Source: Mucilaginibacter sp.
Lineage (GTDB): Bacteria; Bacteroidota; Bacteroidia; Sphingobacteriales; Sphingobacteriaceae
Assembly (NCBI RefSeq): GCF_025359345.1
Contig: NZ_JANYGQ010000032.1
Location: 310,001-374,000 of the forward strand
DNA length: 64,000 nt
Reading direction: 5' to 3'
Shown here: piece after piece, positions 1-7,868 of the stretch
Layout: every line of letters begins with the position of its first letter
Numbering within the stretch: the stretch's first letter is position 1
Program-made: the position numbers and the translations under genes
Notes under the pieces: model-generated
Told to the model about the DNA's origin: nothing
The model's database searches: none
What the model saw: only the letters and a program-made list of their open reading frames with translations

Positions 1-658
1 CACCTGCAAGTCCTCGCAGGTAAATGGTGTAAACATAACCGCTGTTAATGCTTACGTTGGTTAATGTAGTCAACACAGTGTTTGTGCCTGCCTGCCTTAT
101 CTCAAAAGTGTAAGTTTTGCCGACTATTGGTGTAAAATCTGAAAATTCTTTAAATCCTTTATTTGCTACCAGTACGGCCCCGTCTTTTACTGCAAAATCA
201 ACTGCGGGCGCATCCGGGCTAAGATTTACAAACCTTAAATTAGCGCTGCCTGATGCGGGCTGAGTGATGGCATCGGTTAAAACAAGGAAACCTGGTGTAG
301 CCGATTTGCCTACAAGGCAAAGTGTATAGGCGAAGTTTTGTTTAAGCGTTAAAGTATCGCTAAAAATAGTGCTTCCTGTTCCCGACCGTGTGAAAGCTCC
401 GGTCCTTTTACCCACATAGGCCCTGAAATAGTCGAGCCCACCACCATAAACTATCTGGTTGGCATTTACACGCATGCCATCAAGTGTAAAATCCAGCGGT
501 GTTTGACCAGGTGAGTCCTGTATAACACTTAGCAACGCCACAGGGGTTGCAGGTACTGTGCTATGGTCTTTCAGACAGGATGATAGCGTTAATGATAATA
601 AGCAAACAGCAAAAAGCCCCGCCACTGATCTTTTCGAATTGTTTTTAAAGTTTTTCAT
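1..658 (-). CDS. DUF4397 domain lipoprotein (3' end beyond window)
   Basis: This gene is absent from the ORF track because its 3' end lies outside the window. On the minus strand an ATG at 658 opens an uninterrupted frame of about 219 codons. The protein begins with a lysine-rich n-region and hydrophobic stretch ending in the lipobox LSSC, so it should be a lipid-anchored envelope protein. The mature part resembles DUF4397 proteins: it carries LRFVNLSPDAPAVDF, typical of the family's beta-sandwich repeats, and an earlier partial repeat around VIQDSPGQTPLDF. DUF4397 proteins are surface lipoproteins of unknown function. The family call is from motif recognition and is fairly sure; the function is not known. 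Confidence 0.85.
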   Translation of the reverse strand, partial: MKNFKNNSKRSVAGLFAVCLLSLTLSSCLKDHSTVPATPVALLSVIQDSPGQTPLDFTLDGMRVNANQIVYGGGLDYFRAYVGKRTGAFTRSGTGSTIFSDTLTLKQNFAYTLCLVGKSATPGFLVLTDAITQPASGSANLRFVNLSPDAPAVDFAVKDGAVLVANKGFKEFSDFTPIVGKTYTFEIRQAGTNTVLTTLTNVSINSGYVYTIYLRGLAG

Positions 659-907
659 ATTTAATAGTTACAAATAATTTATACTACACATTACGGATAA
701 AAAACGCGTAACGCTACAATGATATTTTAAAAACTACAGGTTTTTGTTGCAAAAGCAAAGCATCCCATGCTGGTTTGAGTTAATTTAATAGTATTAGTAC
801 ATGAGTAAAATAAGTTAATTTGAAATAAAATATATTGAAAGTTAAAACAAAGGGATCGGTATTCTGGTTGCTTAATGTACATATACATCTATTTAAAACT
901 AAAAAAC

Positions 908-1453
908 ATGGCTACTAAAACAGCAAACACAAAACCTGCCGGTTTAACCGGTAAAATGGAAGACTCAGAATTTCACAAATTCTTTGTTGACGAACTTAAA
1001 GACATTTACTGGGCCGAGAAACACCTTGTAAAGGCCCTGCCTAAAATGCAGAAGGCCGCAACCAGCAGCGATTTAGCTGCAGCGTTTGAAAAACACACCC
1101 AGGAAACACAAACACATGTTGAAACACTGGAGCAGGTATTTGCACTGCTTGACGAAAAAGCAGTAGCGAAAAAATGTGATGCCATGGAAGGCTTGCTTGC
1201 CGAAGCTACCAGTATTATTGAAGACACGGACAAAGGTACCCATACCCGCGATGCCGGCTTAATATTAGCAGCCCAAAAAGTTGAACATTATGAAATTGCA
1301 ACATACGGGTCATTACGCACGTTTGCACAAACTATGGGTCATACCGAAGTGGCTGACCTGTTGCAACAAACGCTTGATAACGAAAAAGCCACAGACGAAG
1401 CTTTAACTCAGGCCGCAGAAAGCATGGTGAACGAAGCTGCTGCTGCAGAATAA
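908..1453 (+). CDS. DUF892 (YciE/YciF-type) ferritin-like protein
   Basis: A 181-residue protein of the DUF892 family, four-helix ferritin-like proteins related to E. coli YciE and YciF and linked to general and osmotic stress. The ORF track starts at 875, but the segment MYIYIYLKLKN is atypical; the ATG at 908 gives MATKTANTK, a usual lysine/threonine-rich tail before the domain. The helical core begins at FHKFFVDELKDIYWAEKHL, a family hallmark, and contains EKHTQETQTHVETLEQ and AAQKVEHYEIATYGSL with the acidic and histidine residues expected of a di-metal site. It stands alone, with a bidirectional terminator shared with the convergent M28 gene. Metal binding is known or proposed for relatives; it is not shown here. 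Confidence 0.9.
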   Translation: MATKTANTKPAGLTGKMEDSEFHKFFVDELKDIYWAEKHLVKALPKMQKAATSSDLAAAFEKHTQETQTHVETLEQVFALLDEKAVAKKCDAMEGLLAEATSIIEDTDKGTHTRDAGLILAAQKVEHYEIATYGSLRTFAQTMGHTEVADLLQQTLDNEKATDEALTQAAESMVNEAAAAE

Positions 1454-1472
1454 CAAAACAAACTAACTAAAC

Positions 1473-1508
1473 AAAAAGCCGCCTGCAGTTATTGCAAGTC
1501 GGCTTTTT
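1473..1508. terminator. bidirectional terminator between convergent genes
   Basis: The arms AAAAAGCCG and CGGCTTTTT flank an 18-base loop that itself contains CTGCA/TGCAG-type pairing. A-tract and T-tract lie on opposite sides, so the hairpin can end transcripts of the DUF892 gene (plus) and the M28 gene (minus). Confidence 0.8.
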
Positions 1509-1529
1509 ATTTGTTATCGGAAGCTGATA

Positions 1530-3089
1530 CTACAAGCCATCAAATACAAATGTTCCTTTCTCAGGAGCTTTGCGTGGTAACATATCAGGCCGCATACTTG
1601 CCTGGTAAACAAATGATGCCACAATTACAGCAGCTTGTTTAAGGTCTTCTATTTTAAGGTGGTCGTAGTTGTCCATATTGCTATGATGTGTGCGGGTCTC
1701 GTAATCTATCGGATCCTGGATAAACTGAAAACCCGGAATACCTGCCCAATCGAATGAAAGGTGATCGGTTGAACCTGTGTTTTTCAGTGTGACGGTGCTG
1801 GCGCCTAAATCGGCAAACGGTTTAAACCATTCCTGGAAAATTGGAGCAATGGCAGTATTGCCCTGTGCGAAAATACCGCGGATTTTACCGGTACCATTGT
1901 CAAGGTTGAAATACGCCGATACTTTTGCAGCCTCAGGTTTTAAAACCAGGTCGGTGCCACGGTAATGGTTTTTTACGTAGCCATATGAGCCCAGCAAACC
2001 CTGTTCTTCGCCACCCCATAATGCTATGCGGATAGTGCGTTTTGGTTTTAAACCCAGCGAATCCAGCAAGCGAACAGCCTCAAGCATTACAATACAGCCT
2101 GCGCCATTGTCCGTTGCACCGGTTGATGAAGCCCAGGCGTCCATGTGGCCGCCCAGCATCACCAGTTGCGATTTAAGCTTTGGATCAGTTCCCTGGATTT
2201 CGCCTACTACATTATAACCTTTTATGTCCGAATCGTTAAACTTTGCTTTTACATTAAGGTTCAGTTCAACCTTTTGGCCGGATGCTAGTAAACGTTTAAT
2301 GCGCTGCCCGTCTTCTGAAGATATAGCAACTTTTACCACACTTTTTTCGCTGTTGGTTTTGTAACCGATAAGGCCCTGTACAAAAACGGTCCCGTTACGG
2401 TTTTCGCCGCCGGTGGTCAAAATTGCCAATGCGCCCGATTGCTGGATAAGTATCGGCACCCGGGCAATAGTATTAAAATATTTTAGAAAGCCTTCCAGCA
2501 TTTCCCTGCTCAGCATGTAGGTATCCTTCATATTAGCCAGGGCTGTATCAGCCAGGCGCTCTGATGAAGGTTTATAATCCTGCTCGTAGCTTGGCGCGCC
2601 GCCTGCTATCAAAACAAATTTTCCCTTAAAATCAGCAGCGTGTTTAATAATATAAGCGGTATCCATAGCATTTGCAGCTGGTAGTACCACCACCTCGCCA
2701 TGTATCTCGCCATTAGTGTTGCCACTCCATGGCTCAGGATAAGCAATTATCGATTGTGAATAAGGCGCTTTAAATGATATGCTGAAATCCTGTATTTCCC
2801 AGCCTTTGCCAAAATCGCCCCATGGCTCCATGGCTGCATTTGTCATGCCCCATTTTTTCATGGTTTCCACGGCCCACATGCCTGCGCGCTTGTAACCTAG
2901 TGAATTGGTTAGCCTCGGTCCCGAAACGTCAGTAATATAGTGAGCGATAGACGGAATATGCGAGTTTGACATCTCGGCCCGCCTGATTTTGCCGAATGCG
3001 GCGGTGTCAACAGCTTCCTGTTGGGCGTAAAGGCTTACGCTTGCCAGCATAAGCGCCGAAAGAATGGTTTTAAAGTAATAGTGTTTCAT
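1530..3089 (-). CDS. secreted M28 family zinc peptidase
   Basis: A 519-residue exported metallopeptidase of family M28 (aminopeptidase/carboxypeptidase-Q-like). Residues 1-22 form a signal peptide ending near LYAQ. A PA-type insert lies around residues 125-300. The catalytic domain follows, with the expected two-zinc ligands: GGHMDAW (His315, Asp317), TGATDNGAG (Asp327), GGEEQG (Glu361/Glu362), NLDNGTG (Asp397) and a late His in THHSNMDNYDH. All key residues are present. Length matches Bacteroidota homologues. It is transcribed alone and converges on the DUF892 gene. A second, diverged M28 paralogue lies at 14303-15865. The likely role is periplasmic or extracellular peptide trimming; the substrate cannot be told from sequence. 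Confidence 0.92.
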   Translation of the reverse strand: MKHYYFKTILSALMLASVSLYAQQEAVDTAAFGKIRRAEMSNSHIPSIAHYITDVSGPRLTNSLGYKRAGMWAVETMKKWGMTNAAMEPWGDFGKGWEIQDFSISFKAPYSQSIIAYPEPWSGNTNGEIHGEVVVLPAANAMDTAYIIKHAADFKGKFVLIAGGAPSYEQDYKPSSERLADTALANMKDTYMLSREMLEGFLKYFNTIARVPILIQQSGALAILTTGGENRNGTVFVQGLIGYKTNSEKSVVKVAISSEDGQRIKRLLASGQKVELNLNVKAKFNDSDIKGYNVVGEIQGTDPKLKSQLVMLGGHMDAWASSTGATDNGAGCIVMLEAVRLLDSLGLKPKRTIRIALWGGEEQGLLGSYGYVKNHYRGTDLVLKPEAAKVSAYFNLDNGTGKIRGIFAQGNTAIAPIFQEWFKPFADLGASTVTLKNTGSTDHLSFDWAGIPGFQFIQDPIDYETRTHHSNMDNYDHLKIEDLKQAAVIVASFVYQASMRPDMLPRKAPEKGTFVFDGL

Positions 3090-3193
3090 GTCTGATTTGT
3101 TAATGGGTCAGTTTAATTATAGCTAAAACTATGATATTGCCTTTGTAACTACAACTTTATTTGGAAAAGCCTGATTGATCAACAAAAAAGCTA

Positions 3194-4696
3194 TCATTTA
3201 TTTAGAAGTGTCAAAAACTGTTCAGCATTATTTAAATGCGTATTTTTTTTATCTGCAGGCATGTTATCAAAAGTTTTGACGAGCATACCCAGGCGTGGGT
3301 TCTGTAAAAAAAAACTGCGATGCACATGCATAAACCGCCAGAATAAACCGTCCCAGGTATCCTGCCAGGGGCCCTTTTTCCAATCGCCCATTTTCATTAG
3401 GTAATTGCTGCCGCTAATGTACGGTTTGGTCATCATAAGCCCGCCATCGGCAAATTGGGTCATCCCATAAACGTTGGGCACCATCACCCAATCGTAAGCA
3501 TCAATATACATTTCCATAAACCAGCGGTAAACATCGTCGGGGTCAAATTCACAGAGTAGCATAAAATTCCCCATAACCATCAGGCGTTCAATGTGATGAG
3601 AATAACCTGTTGCCAGTACTTTTTTTATAACTTTATCCACCGGTGATATACCGGTTGTTCCGGTCCAAAACGTTTTTGGAATTTTGCGTGTAAACTTCCA
3701 ATAGTTTTTAGTGCGCTGTTTACTTCCTTCCCGTTCATACACAATATGTACAAATTCGCGCCAGCCTAATACCTGCCTGATGAAGCCTTCCAACGAATTA
3801 AGCGGTATTTCATTATCTGAGGCTGCCTGCAACGCTTTGTCGATTATTTGCTGCGGGTTAAGTAGCCCGATATTAAGCATTGGTGTAAGTATGGAATGGT
3901 ACAGGAAACTTTCGTTGGCAACCATTGCGTCTTCATAAATGCCGAAGTTAGCCAGCCGGTGGCTTAAAAAATCGTCAAGCCATTTTTCTGCGTCGGCAAA
4001 ATTTGTTGGATAAAATCCGCCAATATTGCCGAATGGCGATGTGGTGGCGCCGTAATTGTTTGGGAAGTTTTTATCGACCCATGTCTTAGCCGCGATAGTA
4101 AATTCGTTGTCAGCGGGCACTTCAAGTAAAGGCACCGCACCGTTTTTCGGAAATTTAAGGCGATTATCGACATCATAAGTCCACTTGCCGCCAACAGGCT
4201 GTTCAGCTCCTTCCAAAAGTATTTTCCGCAGCTTACGCTGGTTTTTGTAAAAATCTGTCTGGAAATAAGTTTTTCGTTCATCGAAAAATCCGGCAACCTC
4301 CCCGGCGGCGTTTAAAAAGTTAGGCGATTTATACGTTCTAACGTCTATTTTTAGCTTTTTACATTCCCGGAGTATCCGGCTGTTTAGCCAGTTATCGGCA
4401 GCATCAGCGTAAAATATTTGATTTATACCCTTACGCGAGAGGTCATGCAGTAACAACCTGACGTCAGACAGATTGCTGGTTGCATCGATATAATTTACAA
4501 CTATGTTTTTTTCAGATAGGTAACGCGCGTACCATTTCATCGAGGCACGATGCAGCATCAACTTTTTCTTGTTGAAATTATATTGATTGAAAAATAAAGT
4601 TTCCTCTACCAGGTAAACAGGGCGGTCGGGATTTACTGCGGGATGCTGTTCAAATAATTGATGGGGGAATATTAACGTAGCACCGTTTAAATCCAT
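3194..4696 (-). CDS. cryptochrome/photolyase-related protein (DPRP/FeS-BCP clade) lacking FeS cysteines
   Basis: A 500-residue flavoprotein-like member of the deoxyribodipyrimidine-photolyase-related family (PhrB of Agrobacterium and relatives). The ORF track begins at a TTG (4705); the ATG at 4696 gives MDLNGATLIFPHQLF, the usual family start. The N-terminal antenna domain covers about residues 1-130. The FAD-binding helical domain contains GWREFVHIVY, YSHHIERLMVMGNF, DAYDWVMVPNVYGMTQFADGG and KPYISGSNYL. Agrobacterium PhrB holds a 4Fe-4S cluster with four cysteines. At the matching places this protein reads GISPVDKV and MKMGDWKKGPWQDTWDGLFW, with no cysteine. Its only two cysteines lie elsewhere. 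FAD binding is likely; the cluster is probably lost. Repair of (6-4) lesions is known for PhrB but cannot be assumed here. Confidence 0.9.
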   Translation of the reverse strand: MDLNGATLIFPHQLFEQHPAVNPDRPVYLVEETLFFNQYNFNKKKLMLHRASMKWYARYLSEKNIVVNYIDATSNLSDVRLLLHDLSRKGINQIFYADAADNWLNSRILRECKKLKIDVRTYKSPNFLNAAGEVAGFFDERKTYFQTDFYKNQRKLRKILLEGAEQPVGGKWTYDVDNRLKFPKNGAVPLLEVPADNEFTIAAKTWVDKNFPNNYGATTSPFGNIGGFYPTNFADAEKWLDDFLSHRLANFGIYEDAMVANESFLYHSILTPMLNIGLLNPQQIIDKALQAASDNEIPLNSLEGFIRQVLGWREFVHIVYEREGSKQRTKNYWKFTRKIPKTFWTGTTGISPVDKVIKKVLATGYSHHIERLMVMGNFMLLCEFDPDDVYRWFMEMYIDAYDWVMVPNVYGMTQFADGGLMMTKPYISGSNYLMKMGDWKKGPWQDTWDGLFWRFMHVHRSFFLQNPRLGMLVKTFDNMPADKKNTHLNNAEQFLTLLNK

Positions 4697-4734
4697 GTTA
4701 TACAATACGTAGTGTATACGCCATTTGTTTCCGG

Positions 4735-5343
4735 CTATATTGTTTTTGTTAAATGTTTTATATTTTTATCCTGTAATTTCGACATAAAAACAACCATGCA
4801 AATAGCGCCGATAGTTGCAAAAAGCATATCTGATTGCGTGTCCCAAACATCGCCCTGGGTACCTAAAAACGAATCGCCCGACGAACCGGAAGCAATCGAA
4901 ACAAACCATTCCAAAAATTCATAACACATGCTGATGGCCATACAAACTACCACTGTTAAAAATGGCATCCACGATTTTCTTTGAATGATGTTTTTCCGGA
5001 TATAAATCTCGCGAACTATCATGGCGGGAATAAAACCCTGGGCGAAGTGACCAAGCTTATCGTAATTATTGCGGCTTTGATGGAAAATATCCCTAATCCA
5101 GTTAAACAACGGAACCTGCGCGTAGGTATAATGCCCGCCAACGAATAGGATAAAACAATGGACGAGTATAAAATAATAGGTTAAATAACTAAACCTAAAA
5201 CCCTTAAATGTTAGGGCGAGGATAACAAAACCTATGATGGCCGGGAAGACCTCCAGTATCCAGGTAAAATAATCATGTGGTGCAATTGCCGAACCGATTA
5301 GCCCAATAAAAAACAGGGTGATAAGGATATAGTATTTTTTCAT
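4735..5343 (-). CDS. DUF2238 (YjdF-like) integral membrane protein
   Basis: A 202-residue polytopic membrane protein of the DUF2238 family. The track opens at 5382, but the ATG at 5343 gives MKKYYILITLFFIGLIGS, a clean first transmembrane segment, so that start is preferred. About five to six hydrophobic segments are visible. The family signature lies in the middle: HYTYAQVP, NNYDKLGHFAQGFIPAM and CYEFLEWF, ending in DVWDTQSDM. The conserved D..H and E..W residues suggest a buried polar site, but no activity has been established for this family as far as I know. It sits 38 bases upstream of the photolyase start on the same strand, so the two may be co-transcribed. Confidence 0.88.
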   Translation of the reverse strand: MKKYYILITLFFIGLIGSAIAPHDYFTWILEVFPAIIGFVILALTFKGFRFSYLTYYFILVHCFILFVGGHYTYAQVPLFNWIRDIFHQSRNNYDKLGHFAQGFIPAMIVREIYIRKNIIQRKSWMPFLTVVVCMAISMCYEFLEWFVSIASGSSGDSFLGTQGDVWDTQSDMLFATIGAICMVVFMSKLQDKNIKHLTKTI

Positions 5344-5401
5344 TTGATAAATATGGAGATTAAAATTAACATAGAAAGACAACCGTGGAGGTAAAAAATA
5401 G

Positions 5402-5481
5402 CCACAGACGGCACTGAGAACGCACAGAGTCTACAAAGATTTTTTCTACCTCTTTGTGCCTTCTGCACTATCTCAGTGATT
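5402..5481. repeat. imperfect inverted repeat of CACAGAG type
   Basis: Left arm CCACAGACGGCACTGAGAAC, continuing into GCACAGAG; right arm CCTCTTTGTGCCTTCTGCAC, continuing into TATCTCAGTGATT. The arms are roughly 70% complementary by eye around an AT-rich centre. The consensus resembles the CACAGAGGCACAGAG-type palindromes I recall from environmental bacterial genomes. It lies between two minus-strand genes, outside any convincing ORF. Confidence 0.6.
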
Positions 5482-5496
5482 AAAAAGAGTAAATAT

Positions 5497-5694
5497 TTAA
5501 AACTTTAATTTTTCCGCCCCGCTCTCTTCCGAATTGGTTTTTTCGTTTTGCTCCATAACCCATTCTTTATCTGCAAATATTTTTCTGTCTCTATTAAGTG
5601 TAGGGGGAACCCCAAATATGCTCATGCCTGCTAAGGCAAGTGCCAAAAAAAGACTTAAAGCGCAAAGCCTTAACACCTTTTTGAAATGTTTCAT
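5497..5694 (-). CDS. small membrane-anchored hypothetical protein
   Basis: A 65-residue protein not matched to any named family. The track starts at 5736; the ATG at 5694 gives MKHFKKVLRLCALSLFL, a positively charged n-region followed by one hydrophobic helix to about residue 29, so this start is favoured. After the helix comes GVPPTLNRDRKIFAD, proline and charge rich, and an acidic, lysine-rich tail. It is probably a single-span inner membrane protein with the tail outside, or an uncleaved signal anchor. The gene has codon use like its neighbours and follows the CACAGAG repeat in the minus direction of reading. Function unknown; the reading frame itself is moderately convincing. Confidence 0.5.
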   Translation of the reverse strand: MKHFKKVLRLCALSLFLALALAGMSIFGVPPTLNRDRKIFADKEWVMEQNEKTNSEESGAEKLKF

Positions 5695-5787
5695 AATATA
5701 CCGAATATTAAAAATGTGCCGTATGTTGACCGGCATCTGTAATGAAATAAATTGATTGTGCCGCGTTTATCGGCAAAGAGGGTGGTA

Positions 5788-6174
5788 TTATGCTAACGCG
5801 ATGGGTTCGTCGCCGTTATTATTGGGGATGGTTTTACGCTGGTAAAAAAAGACGGCACGCGGTCTAGTGCAATATTGACAATTTATAAACCGCGTTTTTG
5901 CCAGCACGCCATGAATTTGGGCAAGGCTAATTACTCGAGCAGAAAAAATAGCAGAGGGACTAAAACCCAATGGTATTTGCTTTAATGCCCTGCTGAAAGA
6001 AATAGTTCTTACCGAGCAGCTTTCATTTGCCTTAACTACTTCGGTTTTTTGCGCGGCAAATTTTGGTTGTGACCTAACACCAGGCCCCGAAAAAGTAAAA
6101 AAGCTTAATATCAATACAGCCGCAAGCAGCCATTTCGAAAATAAGCGTTGATAGTCGTTCCGGGTAATATTCAT
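5788..6174 (-). CDS. small hypothetical protein with N-terminal hydrophobic segment
   Basis: A 128-residue ORF beginning with MNITRNDYQRLFSKWLLAAV, a basic stretch followed by a hydrophobic helix ending near FSGPGV, so it is probably exported or membrane-anchored. The rest is basic with a few cysteines (NCQYC) and ends PNNNGDEPIALA. I recognise no domain. It lies between the 65-residue membrane protein and the MFS remnant, all in a stretch of weakly conserved material before rpoD. The frame is open over a good length on this strand only, which supports it, but there is no homology argument I can give. Confidence 0.45.
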   Translation of the reverse strand: MNITRNDYQRLFSKWLLAAVLILSFFTFSGPGVRSQPKFAAQKTEVVKANESCSVRTISFSRALKQIPLGFSPSAIFSARVISLAQIHGVLAKTRFINCQYCTRPRAVFFYQRKTIPNNNGDEPIALA

Positions 6175-6283
6175 TTCGTGAATAAAGGTACGAAGTTTAT
6201 TGCAATTTTATTGGCACTATCGCCGCCCCATGTTGGCACACTATCACCGTATGTTATTACATTGCAGATGGTGCTTTTGATAA

Positions 6284-6445
6284 ATGCAAACCGACCAATT
6301 AGCCAAAGCCGGAACCAAAGAATGGATAGCCCTCGCCGTGCTGGCCCTGCCTACGTTATTGGTATCAATGGATGCCACGGTGATATATCTTGCTGTGCCT
6401 TCAATTAGTGCGGCACTTAAGGCTACTACCGGTCGGTTAAGTTGA
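6284..6445 (+). pseudogene. N-terminal remnant of a DHA2-type MFS transporter
   Basis: Too short for the ORF track. Starting at an ATG, 53 codons read through an MFS first helix: KEWIALAVLALPTLLVSMDA, followed by TVIYLAVPSISAALKATTG, then RLS and a stop. The SMDATV.NLAVPSI pattern is the hallmark of helix 1 of the 14-helix DHA2 drug pumps (QacA/SmvA group). The intact pump at 8839 is of a different subgroup (FIDGTALNVVLPAL), so this is not a duplicate of it. Everything after the first helix is missing, and rpoD's terminator begins about 35 bases later. Therefore it is the broken end of a deleted gene, not a functional transporter. Confidence 0.75.
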
Positions 6446-6479
6446 AATTACTTGAAAAAACATTGTAGTCAGTAAAATA

Positions 6480-6506
6480 AAAAAAGCCTGTGAACTCACA
6501 GGCTTT
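6480..6506 (-). terminator. rpoD terminator
   Basis: An 11-base perfect stem AAAGCCTGTGA / TCACAGGCTTT with a two-base loop, followed on the minus strand by a run of T. It lies 26 bases past the rpoD stop. Confidence 0.85.
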
Positions 6507-6532
6507 GATAAATATTGTGTACAAAATTTCGC

Positions 6533-7390
6533 CTACAAATACGATTGTAATGCCCCGCTGCGCGATGATTGCTTGATCCGCTGTAAAGCTTTATCCTTTA
6601 TCTGGCGAACCCGCTCGCGGGTAAGGATAAATTTTTCGCCGATTTCTTCGAGCGTGTGGGTATGGTTGTTGCCTAAGCCGTAAAACAATACCAGCACTTC
6701 GCGGTCACGCTCGCCTAATTTCGATAACGAGCGGTTTAGCTCTGTAGCAAGCGAATCGTGTATCAGCGAACTGTCGGTACCCGGTTCATTGTTTTGCATA
6801 ACGTCGAGCAATGTGCCTTCTTCGCCCTGTTGAAAAGGTGCATCGATAGATAGCTGCCTGCCTGAGTTTCTTAATGAATCGGCAATTTTTTCAACTGTTG
6901 TTTCCAGTGTTTCGGCAAGTTCTTCCGGCGTAGGGTCGCGCTCAAACTCCTGCTCAAGCTGCGATTGCACTTTCCTTATTTTGCTTAGCGTTCCAATTTG
7001 GTTAAGCGGCAAACGCACCGAACGTGATTGGTCTGATATAGCCGATATGATGGACTGACGTATCCACCAAACGGCATATGATATAAATTTAAAGCCTTTG
7101 GTTTCGTCAAAACGTTTTGCTGCTTTAATTAAACCAAGGTTGCCTTCGTTAATTAAATCGCCCAGGGTGATGCCCTGGTTTTGGTATTGCTTAGCTACCG
7201 ATACCACGAAACGTAAATTTGCTTTGGTTAAACGTTCCAATGCTGCCTGGTCGCCGTCACGTATTTTTTGTGCCAGGATAACTTCTTCCTGTGCAGAGAT
7301 AAGATCGACCTTACCAATTTCTGTTAAATATTTATCTAACGATTGGGTTTCGCGGTTTGTTATGGACTGGGTTATCTTGAGCTGTCTCAT
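6533..7390 (-). CDS. rpoD: primary RNA polymerase sigma factor (Bacteroidota type)
   Basis: A 285-residue housekeeping sigma-70. It starts directly with the Bacteroidota form [14 protein letters not shown] and lacks region 1.1 and the large non-conserved insert of proteobacterial RpoD, as is normal in this phylum. Region 1.2 is [14 protein letters not shown]. Region 2 contains [16 protein letters not shown] and, in 2.3-2.4, [13 protein letters not shown]. Region 3 includes [10 protein letters not shown]. Region 4.2 is [20 protein letters not shown], the -35/-33 recognition helix. All regions are intact. Members recognise TTTG/TAnnTTTG promoters, which fits several promoters found in this window. 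It is monocistronic, with its own terminator. Confidence 0.96.
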   Translation of the reverse strand: MRQLKITQSITNRETQSLDKYLTEIGKVDLISAQEEVILAQKIRDGDQAALERLTKANLRFVVSVAKQYQNQGITLGDLINEGNLGLIKAAKRFDETKGFKFISYAVWWIRQSIISAISDQSRSVRLPLNQIGTLSKIRKVQSQLEQEFERDPTPEELAETLETTVEKIADSLRNSGRQLSIDAPFQQGEEGTLLDVMQNNEPGTDSSLIHDSLATELNRSLSKLGERDREVLVLFYGLGNNHTHTLEEIGEKFILTRERVRQIKDKALQRIKQSSRSGALQSYL

Positions 7391-7493
7391 AGAAAAAAAA
7401 AGAATTAGGCCGCTAAAAGACTGCGGTAATGGATGATTGTATTAATCGTTCCTTAAGAGAAAATTGTGCTGTTGATTAACAGCAAGGAAAAAT

Positions 7494-7527
7494 AAAAAGC
7501 ATTTCCCGATTTTTACGGAAAATGCTT
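7494..7527 (-). terminator. cold-shock gene terminator
   Basis: The stem AAGCATTTCCC / GGAAAATGCTT (with a small mismatch) lies 22 bases beyond the stop of the cold-shock gene on the minus strand and ends in an A/T-rich tract (TTTTTATTTTT on the minus strand). Confidence 0.75.
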
Positions 7528-7548
7528 CGCGAATAATTATATAGATTG

Positions 7549-7740
7549 TTAAGCTATTTTTACTCTTACTGCGTTCGGGCCTTTTCTGCCTTCTTCAACT
7601 TCGTACTGAACTGTATCGTTTTCGCGGATGCGGTCGATTAGTCCTGATGAGTGAACGAAGACTTCTTTGCCGCCGTTGCTTGGGGTGATGAATCCAAAAC
7701 CCTTTTCTTCATTAAAAAATTTTACTGTTCCTTCTTGCAT
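7549..7740 (-). CDS. CspA-family cold-shock protein
   Basis: A 63-residue single cold-shock domain. The ORF track extends to 7785, but ATG at 7740 gives MQEGTVKFFNEEKGFGFITP, the standard start of the family. RNP1 (KGFGFI) and RNP2 (VFVHSSGL) are present, as is the closing GRKGPNAVRVKIA. Such proteins bind single-stranded RNA and DNA, melt mRNA structure and are often cold- or growth-phase-regulated. A TACATTTG -7 box sits 22 bases upstream of the ATG, and a hairpin terminator follows the stop, so the gene is a single transcription unit. Confidence 0.95.
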   Translation of the reverse strand: MQEGTVKFFNEEKGFGFITPSNGGKEVFVHSSGLIDRIRENDTVQYEVEEGRKGPNAVRVKIA

Positions 7741-7762
7741 TATATTGATTGTTAAATAGCTG

Positions 7763-7770
7763 CAAATGTA
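7763..7770 (-). promoter_or_regulatory. -7 box of the cold-shock gene
   Basis: TACATTTG on the minus strand matches the Bacteroidota TAnnTTTG consensus. Transcription should begin near 7757, leaving a leader of only about 17 bases. No clear TTTG is seen at the -33 position. Confidence 0.55.
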
Positions 7771-7868
7771 GCCATAATAATCCATAAAACTGATATTAAT
7801 GCATCTTGTTTCATATTAATTGCTTTGGAGTGATATAAAAACGCGTTTTATAGCTAATAAATTAGCTT

